Assembly (NCBI RefSeq): GCF_030433715.1
Contig: NZ_JAROCC010000007.1
Coordinates: 122,587-186,586 of the forward strand
Direction of reading: 5' to 3'
Source of the DNA: Sporosarcina highlanderae
GTDB taxonomy: Bacteria; Bacillota; Bacilli; Bacillales_A; Planococcaceae
Length of the DNA stretch: 64,000 nucleotides
Part shown: piece after piece, positions 8,528 through 16,720 of the stretch
Layout: each line of letters opens with the position of its first letter
How positions within the stretch are numbered: the first letter of the stretch is position 1
The notes under the pieces: model-generated
Seen by the model: only the letters and a program-made list of their open reading frames with translations
Databases searched by the model: none
Told to the model about the DNA's origin: nothing
Program-made: the position numbers and the translations under genes

Positions 8528-8553
8528 AGAGCTCTGATTTTTTTATTTAACAG

Positions 8554-8580
8554 TTGACATACCATGCGGGGGTATAGTAA
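8554..8580 (+). promoter_or_regulatory. copZ promoter overlapped by a CsoR operator
   Basis: TTGACA (8554-8559) runs into ATACCATGCGGGGGTAT (8559-8575), a 17-bp element with ATACC/GGTAT arms and a G-rich centre typical of CsoR sites. AT-rich TATAGTAAA follows as the probable -10 region. The operator lies between -35 and -10, so bound CsoR would block RNA polymerase. Confidence 0.85.
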
Positions 8581-8614
8581 ATTTAAAGTAATAACTGATT
8601 AGGAGGTCGTCAAA

Positions 8615-8818
8615 ATGAATGAAACATTGAAAGTTCAAGGGATGTCATGTAATCATTGCGTCAATTCTATTGAGGAAAGCGTTGGGAATCTTACAGGCGT
8701 TTCTGCCGTAAAGGTGAATCTTAGCAGTGGTGAAGTTTCTGTAGAATTTGACAGCGGGCAAACAACATTGGATCAAATTAAGGAAACGATTGAAGAGCAA
8801 GGGTATGACATCGCCTAA
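8615..8818 (+). CDS. copZ: Copper chaperone CopZ
   Basis: 67-aa single HMA domain with the Cu(I)-binding GMSCNHC motif at residues 9-15 and the family's usual length. AGGAGG precedes the ATG. It delivers cytosolic Cu(I) to the CopA ATPase encoded next. Confidence 0.96.
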   Translation: MNETLKVQGMSCNHCVNSIEESVGNLTGVSAVKVNLSSGEVSVEFDSGQTTLDQIKETIEEQGYDIA

Positions 8819-8905
8819 TCTCGGGTATCATACTTTCGTAAATTGAATCGACAATCGACAAACAATCTTCCGGTTATACCACTGGGGGGGAGTAGGCGGC
8901 GGGTA

Positions 8906-8937
8906 AGATCGTACCATCTGGTATGGTCTTTCTTTTT
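8906..8937 (+). terminator. Intercistronic hairpin between copZ and copA
   Basis: AGATCGTACCA and TGGTATGGTCT can pair along nearly their whole length with a tight loop, followed by TTCTTTTT. It probably terminates part of the transcription after the small chaperone gene, giving more copZ than copA message. Confidence 0.6.
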
Positions 8938-8977
8938 AATCTCAATATACCCCCTCTATGTATTGGAGTGATAAAAA

Positions 8978-11395
8978 ATGACAAATAAAGAAAAAACGTT
9001 GCAAATTCAAGGAATGACTTGTTCAGCATGCGCGAACCGAATTGAAAAGGGGCTTTCGAAAATAGAGGGCGTTGAACGAGCAAATGTGAACTTTGCATTG
9101 GAACGTTCAACAATCGTCTATGACCCAGAGAAAACGAATGTCAATGAGTTTAAGGAAAGGGTTGAAAAGCTCGGCTACAGTGTCGTTCAAGAAAAAACCT
9201 CTTTTGATATTTCGGGCATGACCTGCGCGGCTTGTGCTACGAGGATTGAAAAAAGAATTAGTAAGATGGATGGAGTAACAAATGCAAACGTCAACTTTGC
9301 GTTAGAAACAATTGCTGTCGAATATGATGACAAACAAGTGCAAACATCAGACATGATAACAGCTGTAAAAAAATTAGGATATGAATTGATTCCGAAGCAA
9401 GATGGGCAAAAGAAGATGGATCACAAAGAACAAGAAATCAAGAAGCAACAGAGAAAGTTCATTATTTCATTGATCCTGACGGCTCCGTTATTATGGACAA
9501 TGGTGGCTCATTTTGATTTTCTGTCTTTTATTTATTTGCCTAATGTTCTAATGAATCCGTGGGTACAGCTTGCGCTTGCAACACCGGTTCAATTTTTTGT
9601 TGGTGCCCAGTTTTATAAAGGTGCTTTCAATGCTTTACGAAATAAAAGTGCCAACATGGACGTTTTGGTTGCACTGGGTACGAGCGCAGCGTACTTCTAC
9701 AGTCTCTATTTGTCAATCGAATGGATGAGTACAGGTAGTGTCGGGCATCCGGAACTCTATTTTGAAGCTTCAGCTGTCATTATCAGTTTAATCGTACTTG
9801 GTAAGTTATTTGAAGTTCGTGCAAAAGGGAAAACGAGTCAGGCTATTCAAAAGCTACTTGGTTTGCAGGCTAAAACAGCCCGAGTTCTGAGAAATAACAC
9901 CGAACAAGAAATCCCAATTGAAGAAGTGGTGGCAGGAGATATTATCCTAGTCAAACCGGGTGAAAAGATTCCGGTGGATGGGGAAATTATTGAAGGACGA
10001 TCTGCAATCGATGAATCGATGATAACGGGCGAAAGTATACCGATTGATAAAGTTGCGGGCGACGTTGTAATTGGTGCAACGATTAATAAGAATGGTTCGT
10101 TGCAAATCAAAGCAACAAAAGTGGGAAAAGATACAGCTTTAGCACAAATTGTCAAAGTGGTTGAAGAGGCACAAGGGTCTAAGGCGGATATTCAGCGATT
10201 GGCTGACCGAATTTCTGGAGTTTTCGTGCCTATCGTTGTTGTCATTGCAATTGTCACTTTCTTTATTTGGTATTTTGCTGTGACATCGGGTGATTTCCGC
10301 TCAGCGCTTATCCCGACCATTTCGATTTTGGTCATTGCTTGCCCATGTGCACTTGGATTGGCAACACCGACTTCTATCATGGCAGGTTCTGGTAGGGCTG
10401 CTGAAATGGGCCTTCTCTTTAAAGGCGGAGAACATCTGGAGAACACACAATCAATTGACACAGTCGTATTAGATAAAACAGGAACCGTTACAAAAGGCGA
10501 ACCTGCACTAACAGATATTCTGGTGGTCGATGGATTTGATGAAGAGGAAGTTCTTCAATTGATTGGAACTGCTGAAAATCAATCGGAGCATCCATTGGCA
10601 CAAGCAATTGTTAAAGGTGTAAAAGAGAAAGGTCTATCACTTCTTGAAACGACTGACTTTGAAGCTTTACCGGGATTTGGTATTCGAGCCGAAGTAAATG
10701 GTAGGGAAGTGTTAGTTGGCACAAGAAAATTGATGAGAGAGCGTAACATTGCAACTTTGGATTCAGAAACCTCGATGGAGGAGCTGGAAAGTGAAGGGAA
10801 AACAGCTATGCTTATAGCTGTGGATACTAAACTTGCCGGTGTTGTCGCAGTAGCCGACACCGTAAAAGATACTTCAAAAGAAGCAATTGCAAGAATGCAG
10901 GAGTTAGGTCTGGAAGTCATTATGCTAACGGGTGACAATAAACGAACTGCAGAGGCCATTGCCCGTCAAGTAGGTCTGTCTAACGTAATTGCGGAAGTGC
11001 TTCCAGAACAGAAAAGTGAAGAGATCAAAAAACTTCAGGAACAAGGCAAAAAGGTGGCGATGGTAGGGGACGGAATCAATGACGCTCCAGCACTTGCCAT
11101 GGCAAATGTCGGAATGGCAGTCGGGACCGGAACAGATATCGCCATAGAAGCAGCAGACATTACGCTAATGCGAGGAGACTTAAATAGTGTTGCTGATGCA
11201 ATTATTATGAGCCGAAAAACAATGCGGAATATAAAAGAGAACTTGTTTTTTGCTTTCATTTACAACACAATTGGAATTCCGATTGCAGCTATTGGCTTAT
11301 TAGCTCCTTGGGTAGCGGGGGCGGCGATGGCGTTCAGTTCTGTATCCGTCGTGTTGAATGCATTGCGACTACAGAAAGTGAATATAAGAAATTAA
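8978..11395 (+). CDS. copA: Copper-exporting P-type ATPase CopA (P1B-1)
   Basis: 805 aa, the usual length for Bacillales CopA. Two N-terminal HMA domains (GMTCSAC near residue 15, GMTCAAC near residue 83) are followed by TM segments, TGES, the transport motif CPC (about 455-457), DKTGTVTKG (phosphorylated Asp about 499), HPLAQA, MLTGDN and VGDGINDAPAL. It exports Cu(I) from the cytosol using ATP. GGAG precedes the ATG. The 159-nt gap to copZ holds a hairpin and degenerate ATACC half-sites, so copA may also have its own weak CsoR-responsive promoter. Confidence 0.97.
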   Translation: MTNKEKTLQIQGMTCSACANRIEKGLSKIEGVERANVNFALERSTIVYDPEKTNVNEFKERVEKLGYSVVQEKTSFDISGMTCAACATRIEKRISKMDGVTNANVNFALETIAVEYDDKQVQTSDMITAVKKLGYELIPKQDGQKKMDHKEQEIKKQQRKFIISLILTAPLLWTMVAHFDFLSFIYLPNVLMNPWVQLALATPVQFFVGAQFYKGAFNALRNKSANMDVLVALGTSAAYFYSLYLSIEWMSTGSVGHPELYFEASAVIISLIVLGKLFEVRAKGKTSQAIQKLLGLQAKTARVLRNNTEQEIPIEEVVAGDIILVKPGEKIPVDGEIIEGRSAIDESMITGESIPIDKVAGDVVIGATINKNGSLQIKATKVGKDTALAQIVKVVEEAQGSKADIQRLADRISGVFVPIVVVIAIVTFFIWYFAVTSGDFRSALIPTISILVIACPCALGLATPTSIMAGSGRAAEMGLLFKGGEHLENTQSIDTVVLDKTGTVTKGEPALTDILVVDGFDEEEVLQLIGTAENQSEHPLAQAIVKGVKEKGLSLLETTDFEALPGFGIRAEVNGREVLVGTRKLMRERNIATLDSETSMEELESEGKTAMLIAVDTKLAGVVAVADTVKDTSKEAIARMQELGLEVIMLTGDNKRTAEAIARQVGLSNVIAEVLPEQKSEEIKKLQEQGKKVAMVGDGINDAPALAMANVGMAVGTGTDIAIEAADITLMRGDLNSVADAIIMSRKTMRNIKENLFFAFIYNTIGIPIAAIGLLAPWVAGAAMAFSSVSVVLNALRLQKVNIRN

Positions 11396-11400
11396 AAATG

Positions 11401-11445
11401 AAGGGCCTATACCAACTTTTAACTGGAGTTGTTATAGGTCCTTTT
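11401..11445 (+). terminator. Terminator after copA
   Basis: AAGGGCCTATACCAACT pairs with AGTTGTTATAGGTCCTT around a loop of about 9 nt, followed by a T-run. Confidence 0.85.
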
Positions 11446-11519
11446 ATATCTAAAAAAGAATACATCTTGTTACATTAGGTTGCTATAATTGTCGTCTAAC
11501 ACATTCTGCTCCCTAGTCT

Positions 11520-11690
11520 TAATATCGGTTGTGTTCACGTTCTGGGGGCACTGGGCTTGGCCTATCCATTGTTAAGCACATATTAGATCTTCATCAAACC
11601 GATATTAAAGTGGAAAGTGAAGTAGGGGCAGGAACAACCTTTAATTTTTCACTTCCTTTGACTTTGAACGAACCTACTAACAGGAAATAG
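11520..11690 (+). pseudogene. C-terminal remnant of a sensor histidine kinase
   Basis: Translation ending at 11690 gives the ATP-binding G2 box [17 protein letters not shown], then [17 protein letters not shown] and a stop. This is the last ~50 residues of a HisKA/HATPase kinase of the PhoR/ResE/WalK type. No start, H-box or N-box precedes it; upstream in-frame residues (YRLCSRSGG) look decayed. It probably marks a deleted two-component system between copA and the downstream genes. Confidence 0.75.
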
Positions 11691-11773
11691 GCAATTCTCT
11701 GTTCATCATCCGTTCATACATTGCTATACTTAATTGGCACTGGGTGACTATGAATATTAAGGAGGAAATCTAA

Positions 11774-11995
11774 ATGAAAAAATCAAGACGTGAAACAAAG
11801 GAAGATTCACATATTGTCGACCGTGAATCGAACAGCAAAACACCTCGTTGGGTTAAGGTATCAGGGATTATCGCAATCGTTCTAGTCTTACTAGTCGTCC
11901 TTATTATGATTGTCAGCGGTGGTAAACACGGCCCTGGTCGCCACCTACCGTCTTCGATCGGCGTTGAGCAAAGTGTGGAACAGCAATGGTCATGA
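11774..11995 (+). CDS. Small single-pass membrane protein
   Basis: 73 aa: a charged N-terminus (KKSRRETKED), one hydrophobic helix at about residues 29-48, and a short Gly/His tail (SGGKHGPGRH). AAGGAGG precedes the ATG at the right distance. Its stop overlaps the start of the next membrane gene, so the two are translationally coupled. I recognise small proteins of this layout next to DUF2269-like genes in Bacillales but know no function. Confidence 0.7.
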   Translation: MKKSRRETKEDSHIVDRESNSKTPRWVKVSGIIAIVLVLLVVLIMIVSGGKHGPGRHLPSSIGVEQSVEQQWS

Positions 11996-12483
11996 AACCC
12001 GCTCTTCGCAAGATAGCACTCACTGTGCATATCACTTCTTCGGTGGGCTGGCTCGGCGCGGTAGTTGGTTTCCTGGCACTTGTTGTTGCGGCTCTCTCCA
12101 GTCAAGAAATTAAGACAGTTCAAGCTGTATGGATAGCGATGGAGTTGACTGGCTGGTTCGCCATCGTCCCGTTGGCCCTTATCTCGCTGCTATCCGGGCT
12201 TGTTATGTCACTTTGCACCCAGTGGGGGTTATTGAAACACTACTGGGTCCTCTTTAAGCTCTTGCTAACCATTCTAGCCATCACAGTCTTGCTACTAAAT
12301 ATGCAAACTGTTAGCTTCCTCGCAGAGGTAGCAAACGATACGGGATATACCGATCTTGGCGGGTTGTGGGGCGAACTCATCCACTCTGGTGGCGGCTTAC
12401 TGGTTTTGCTTGTAATAACAATATTGTCTGTGTACAAGCCGCGAGGTTTGACCCGGCACGGACGGCATAAACAAAACAGATGA
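11986..12483 (+). CDS. DUF2269-like integral membrane protein
   Basis: 165 aa with four hydrophobic helices, a His near the first (LTVHITSSVGWLGAV) and another in the last (LIHSGGGLL). Such intramembrane His are typical of small haem- or metal-related membrane families. The gene overlaps the preceding small membrane gene by 10 nt; ATG codons at 11986 and 11992 are both possible. Function unknown; the island context suggests membrane metal or redox handling, which is inference. Confidence 0.7.
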   Translation: MVMKPALRKIALTVHITSSVGWLGAVVGFLALVVAALSSQEIKTVQAVWIAMELTGWFAIVPLALISLLSGLVMSLCTQWGLLKHYWVLFKLLLTILAITVLLLNMQTVSFLAEVANDTGYTDLGGLWGELIHSGGGLLVLLVITILSVYKPRGLTRHGRHKQNR

Positions 12484-12795
12484 TATAATATTAAATAACA
12501 TGTTGCGGGATAGTGTTATAATTCGAAAATGATTTATTGAACAGCTGCTTTTTATTTTGAAATGTAGTATATATTTACTCGTTTTAGAAACAAAAATAAT
12601 TAGACTTTCCTTCAATAATTAGTACGGGATTGTCCCTTATTAACCTTTTCCCTTCTGGATTACTTAAAATATGCAAAATACAAGGATTAATTGTGACTTA
12701 TTTTTTCATAATTAACACCCGTATTATGCATATTTTTTTCATATTTTCTTGCTACACTGAAAAGGAAATATACCGGAAGTGAGGGAATAGAACTG
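12484..12795. other. AT-rich leader region before the multicopper oxidase
   Basis: 312 nt with no gene. A weak promoter may lie at CTTGCTACACTG, about 45 nt before the GTG. No CsoR-like palindrome and no strong hairpin are seen. Confidence 0.5.
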
Positions 12796-14283
12796 GTGGG
12801 AATAAAGATTAAAATTGCACTATTAACGATTAGTATATTGGTTATTGGCGGTTGTAGTAACAGCGTTCAACCTGACAAGGAAATGGATCATAACATGGAG
12901 GAAATGGACCATTCCACTATGGGTGACATGATGGAAGGGCATATGAGTCATGATGAGGTAGTCATGTTAAATGACTCAACAGGAGAAAACGAACTGAGAA
13001 TTCCTTCCATTCTTGAACAGGATGATGAGGAAGGTGTCGTATACACGGTACGGGCACAAAGAGGAAAGACTGAAATATTCGATGGGACTGAAACGGAAAC
13101 GTATGGATACAACGGGTCGTTTCTAGGACCAATGCTCCGTCTAGAGAAAGGTGACAACGTAAAAATTAGAACGATAAATGAGTTGGATGAAGCTACGACT
13201 TTCCACTGGCACGGCCTGGAAGTAGCTGCGGACGTTGACGGCGGACCGCATGATGCGCTTGAACCGGGAGAAGAAAAAGTGATTGAATTTGAAGTGACAC
13301 AAGAAGCGTCAACACTATGGTTTCATCCACATCCTCACGAAAAAACCTCTGAACAAGTTTACAACGGCCTTGCGGGTTTGATCTATATCGAGGATGAAAA
13401 TTCGAAAAGCCTGGGATTGCCGACTGATTATGGGGAAAATGATATTCCTTTAATTTTTCAAGATAAGATTTTCGACGAGGAAAAACAATTGAATTATAGC
13501 GCTGCCAAGAATGATGACGGAACAATCGGAGATACACTATTGATCAATGGAACTCTAAATCCGAAATTAACTGTAAACAAAGAGAAAGTACGTCTTCGTT
13601 TATTAAATGGTTCAAATGCGAGAAATTATACATTCAAATTGAATACAGGGGATTCCTTTGTTCAAATTGCAACAGATGGCGGTTTCTTGAATGAGCCGGT
13701 CACTTTAAATGAAGTTACACTGACACCTTCTGAGAGAGCTGAAATAGTTGTTGATTTTTCACAGCTCGATACGGAAAAAGATCTGGCGCTTATAAATGAG
13801 GATGGATCTATCCTTTTACCCTTTGAGGTTTCTGTTCAAAGCGAAACGGTAAGCAGAATTCCAGGATTGATGAACGACTTTTCATTAACAGAGGAAGAAA
13901 TGGACTTGCCAGTCACGAAAAAGATCGAACTGTTTGGGATGATGGACATGGTAACAATCAATGGAAAGAAGTTTGATCCGGAAAGAATTGACTTTACACA
14001 ACAGCAAGGGGTTACAGAAGTGTGGGAAATTTACAATAAACCGGACATGATGGGCGGAATGATTCATCCATTCCACATTCACGGGGCACAATTTAAAATA
14101 ATCTCCAGGAATGGAGAAGCACCACCAGAAAATGAACGTGGATGGAAGGACAGTATTTCGGTATCACCCGATGAGACGGTAAAAATAGCGATACAATTTA
14201 AGAATAAGGGTGTGTATATGTTCCATTGTCATAATCTTGAACATGAAGACAATGGGATGATGGGACAGGTAAAAGTCGAATAA
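12796..14283 (+). CDS. mco: Multicopper oxidase lipoprotein (Mco/CueO-like)
   Basis: 495 aa. The leader ends in the lipobox IGGC (about residues 17-20), so the mature protein is a membrane-anchored lipoprotein. A Met/His/Asp-rich segment follows (MDHNMEEMDHSTMGDMMEGHM), likely a Cu(I) relay. The cupredoxin domains carry all four copper-ligand motifs: HWHG (about 136), WFHPHPH, HPFHIHG (about 425) and HCHNLEHEDNGM (about 476-487). Relatives oxidise Cu(I) to less toxic Cu(II) outside the membrane. GTG start; GTGAGGG lies rather far upstream. It is a candidate substrate of the island Lgt. Confidence 0.95.
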   Translation: MGIKIKIALLTISILVIGGCSNSVQPDKEMDHNMEEMDHSTMGDMMEGHMSHDEVVMLNDSTGENELRIPSILEQDDEEGVVYTVRAQRGKTEIFDGTETETYGYNGSFLGPMLRLEKGDNVKIRTINELDEATTFHWHGLEVAADVDGGPHDALEPGEEKVIEFEVTQEASTLWFHPHPHEKTSEQVYNGLAGLIYIEDENSKSLGLPTDYGENDIPLIFQDKIFDEEKQLNYSAAKNDDGTIGDTLLINGTLNPKLTVNKEKVRLRLLNGSNARNYTFKLNTGDSFVQIATDGGFLNEPVTLNEVTLTPSERAEIVVDFSQLDTEKDLALINEDGSILLPFEVSVQSETVSRIPGLMNDFSLTEEEMDLPVTKKIELFGMMDMVTINGKKFDPERIDFTQQQGVTEVWEIYNKPDMMGGMIHPFHIHGAQFKIISRNGEAPPENERGWKDSISVSPDETVKIAIQFKNKGVYMFHCHNLEHEDNGMMGQVKVE

Positions 14284-14317
14284 AGATCAATCTATTCAAT
14301 TGCGTGAGAAAGAAGTA

Positions 14318-14352
14318 ACAGCCAGTGTGCAGTCGTTCACACTGGCTGTTTT
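14318..14352 (+). terminator. Terminator after the multicopper oxidase
   Basis: CAGCCAGTGTG pairs perfectly with CACACTGGCTG around an 8-nt loop, followed by TTTTGG. Confidence 0.85.
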
Positions 14353-14400
14353 GGAATTCATCTAAGGAAAATATCATTCTATCTAAAGGTAGGCCATATA

Positions 14401-15489
14401 ATGTTTCCAAAAATCAAGCCACATTCAAAGAAAAAGAATAAGAAGAAAAAGAAAAAGTCCTTGCTTGCTGTTCTTTTGTATATTGCTATTATATTATTTC
14501 ATATTTGGTTACTGATTGTTTCCTTGCTTGCGTTAAATTATCGGAATACTAGAAACAAAGAAGAATATCCTGAATTTGGAAGAGAATCTTCGTTTTCGAA
14601 TATTGGAACGGAAACGTTGGACAACCATTCTGGTAGTGCGGTTTCACTTGCAAAGTCGAACGTTTCTACAAATAGCAAATCAGATAAAAAAATCATGAAG
14701 AGCGTTGAGCAACAACCAGGTAGAGATGAATTTAAACCTAACATGAAGGACTTATTAAAAGATAGTGATCTTGCTTTCAAGGATCTTGATGCAATCTTTG
14801 CAAATATGAAATCGCCCAAAAGCTATTCAAAAGACTCCATACACTCGACATTTGGGCGAGATGTCGTGTATATATATCACACCCATAACCGGGAATCCTT
14901 TTTACCGTTTTTAAAAGACACAAATAATCCACAAAACGCGTATCACTCAAAAGTAAATATGACATTAGTTGGAGAAATGCTAGGGAAAGCATTGGAAAGA
15001 AGAGGTGTAGGAGCAAAAGTGAATTCAACTGATATTGTTCAGGAACTAAGTTTACGGGGATTAGACTATAACAGTTCTTATGAGCTTTCAGGGGAAATAG
15101 TTAGGGAGGCACGCGGTGAAAATGCAGATTTAGACATTTTCTTGGACTTACATCGTGATTCCTTACGGAAGGATTCTACAACCGTAAAATTGAATGGGGA
15201 AGACTATGCACAGCTTTTGTTTGTTGTTGGGACGGGACATGAAGATTTTGCAAAGAATCTTTCTTTTGCTGAGGGAGTTAATGATATTCTATCCACGCAG
15301 TATCCGGGTTTGTCGAAAGGTATATTGAAAAAGGACCAAAGCCAAGGAAACGGAGTTTTTAACCAGGATCTTTCACCGAATTCCATTATTGTTGAAATTG
15401 GTGGGGTAGATAATACAACAGAAGAACTACATCGAAGTGTTGAAGCATTTGCAGACGTATTAAGCGAGTATTATTGGCACGGGAAATGA
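14401..15489 (+). CDS. spoIIP: SpoIIP-family peptidoglycan amidase/endopeptidase
   Basis: 362 aa. A Lys-rich N-terminus (KKKNKKKKKK) is followed by one membrane helix (about residues 22-45), a low-complexity stalk, and the SpoIIP catalytic domain from about residue 155. The domain shows YIYHTHNRESF, FLDLHRDS and the catalytic Glu in IIVEIGGVDN. SpoIIP normally strips the stem peptides during engulfment; B. subtilis SpoIIP is about 400 aa. An extra copy inside a metal island, between mco and a copper-storage gene, is unusual. It may be an accessory wall hydrolase rather than the sporulation gene. Confidence 0.9.
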   Translation: MFPKIKPHSKKKNKKKKKKSLLAVLLYIAIILFHIWLLIVSLLALNYRNTRNKEEYPEFGRESSFSNIGTETLDNHSGSAVSLAKSNVSTNSKSDKKIMKSVEQQPGRDEFKPNMKDLLKDSDLAFKDLDAIFANMKSPKSYSKDSIHSTFGRDVVYIYHTHNRESFLPFLKDTNNPQNAYHSKVNMTLVGEMLGKALERRGVGAKVNSTDIVQELSLRGLDYNSSYELSGEIVREARGENADLDIFLDLHRDSLRKDSTTVKLNGEDYAQLLFVVGTGHEDFAKNLSFAEGVNDILSTQYPGLSKGILKKDQSQGNGVFNQDLSPNSIIVEIGGVDNTTEELHRSVEAFADVLSEYYWHGK

Positions 15490-15608
15490 TTTGATTGAAA
15501 AGATTCGTAATGGAAAATAAGGATTTTTTATGGATATGCCCATTTCCCGTTTAAATTCATTCCTTCGGGGAAAAATTACACCGAATGAAAAAATAAGGAG
15601 ATGAGTCC

Positions 15609-15935
15609 ATGAATTCGAAATACGCAGAAACTCTTAAGGTTATTCTAGAATGCCTGGAGGAATGCAATACTTGTTTCGATGCTTGCTTGAAAGAAGAAAA
15701 CGTTAAGATGATGGCTGAATGCATACGATTGGATCGTGAATGTGCCGATGTTTGTGCTTTCGCTGCACAGGCGATAACTCGTAACAGCCCTTTCACTAAT
15801 CAGATTCTGGAACTTTGTGCAGAGGTCTGCGACCGTTGTGCGGAAGAGTGTGCTAAGCATGAAGAGGATCACTGCGAACGCTGTGCAGAGTCTTGCCGCA
15901 AATGCGCCAAAGCATGTCGTCAAGCGGTAGCGTAA
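15609..15935 (+). CDS. Cys-rich four-helix-bundle copper-storage protein (Csp/YhjQ, DUF326)
   Basis: 108 aa with no signal peptide, so cytosolic. Cys recur at helix spacing throughout (ECLEECNTCFDAC, CIRLDRECADVCAF, CAEVCDRCAEEC, CERCAESCRKCAKAC). This pattern matches the Csp family, tetrameric bundles that store many Cu(I) ions inside each helix bundle. AAGGAG precedes the ATG. It complements the exporters as a cytosolic copper buffer. Confidence 0.93.
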   Translation: MNSKYAETLKVILECLEECNTCFDACLKEENVKMMAECIRLDRECADVCAFAAQAITRNSPFTNQILELCAEVCDRCAEECAKHEEDHCERCAESCRKCAKACRQAVA

Positions 15936-15960
15936 ACATACTGAAAAAACTTTATCGAAG

Positions 15961-16004
15961 GAGCTATCCCGAGAAATTTTTAAATGGTTTCTTGGGATAG
16001 CTTC
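15961..16004 (+). terminator. Terminator-like hairpin after the copper-storage gene
   Basis: GCTATCCC-GAGAAA pairs with TTTCT-TGGGATAGC, followed by TTCATT. The T-run is weak. Confidence 0.65.
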
Positions 16005-16045
16005 ATTCATAACAAATTTAGAAAAAACAGAGGTGCATTTGACAC

Positions 16046-16609
16046 ATGAAGACGCATTTATTTATTCTAGGTCTCGTGATGGTTATTGGTTTAAGTGGGT
16101 GTGGGAATAAAACGACCAACGAGAAAAGCACAGACGTCACTATTGAAACAAAACAGGAAGATATGGAAATTGAGATGAACCATTCCGGCTCAGGTGAAGT
16201 CCCTGCAAATTTAAAGGTGGCTGAAAATCCAACCTTTAAAGTCGGAAGTGAAGCAATCATTGAAACTGATCATATGAAAGGAATGAAAGGCGCCGTTGCA
16301 ACAATTGTGGGTGCTTATGATACGACAGCCTACGCAATTTCATATACCCCAGTAACTGGTGGAGAAAGAGTGGAAAATCATAAATGGGTTATCCAAGAAG
16401 AGATTAAGGATGCTGATGATAAAACTTATGAGCCAGGATCTGAGGTCACTATAGAGGCAGATCATATGAAAGGGATGGAAGGGGCATTAGCTGAAATTGA
16501 TTCAGCCGAAAAAACTACTGTCTATATGATCGATTATACTCCGACTACCGGTGGTGAAGAAGTAACTAATCATAAATGGGTTACAGAAAGTGAACTTTCT
16601 CCTAAATAA
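16046..16609 (+). CDS. copL: YdhK/CopL-like copper-binding lipoprotein (two DUF1541 repeats)
   Basis: 187 aa. The leader ends in the lipobox LSGC (residues 16-19). Two DUF1541 repeats follow, each with FKVGSEAIIETDHMKGM-type and YTPVTGGERVENHKWV-type blocks (about residues 67-120 and 128-183). The Met/His-rich linker MEIEMNHSGSGE fits copper binding. This is the family of B. subtilis YdhK and of staphylococcal CopL, a lipoprotein of CsoR-controlled copper loci. It is a likely client of the island Lgt. AGAGGTG lies before the ATG. Confidence 0.9.
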   Translation: MKTHLFILGLVMVIGLSGCGNKTTNEKSTDVTIETKQEDMEIEMNHSGSGEVPANLKVAENPTFKVGSEAIIETDHMKGMKGAVATIVGAYDTTAYAISYTPVTGGERVENHKWVIQEEIKDADDKTYEPGSEVTIEADHMKGMEGALAEIDSAEKTTVYMIDYTPTTGGEEVTNHKWVTESELSPK

Positions 16610-16674
16610 AAGTTTGACTAACTCTCATTTGAATTAAGGTTTAGTGGTGCTTTATTTGAAAATCCATCCATATT

Positions 16675-16710
16675 AAAAAGAGCTAACCCACTATGGTTTA
16701 GCTCTTTTTC
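16675..16710. terminator. Bidirectional terminator between copL and cadA
   Basis: AAAAAGAGCTAAACC-type stem (AAAAAGAGCTAA / TTAGCTCTTTTT) with A- and T-runs on either side, serving the converging copL and cadA genes. Confidence 0.9.
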
Positions 16711-16720
16711 AATAAAGTTA

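Noticed and set aside
13193..13537. 114-aa minus-strand open frame in mco
   Set aside because: Antisense shadow of a well-supported multicopper oxidase.
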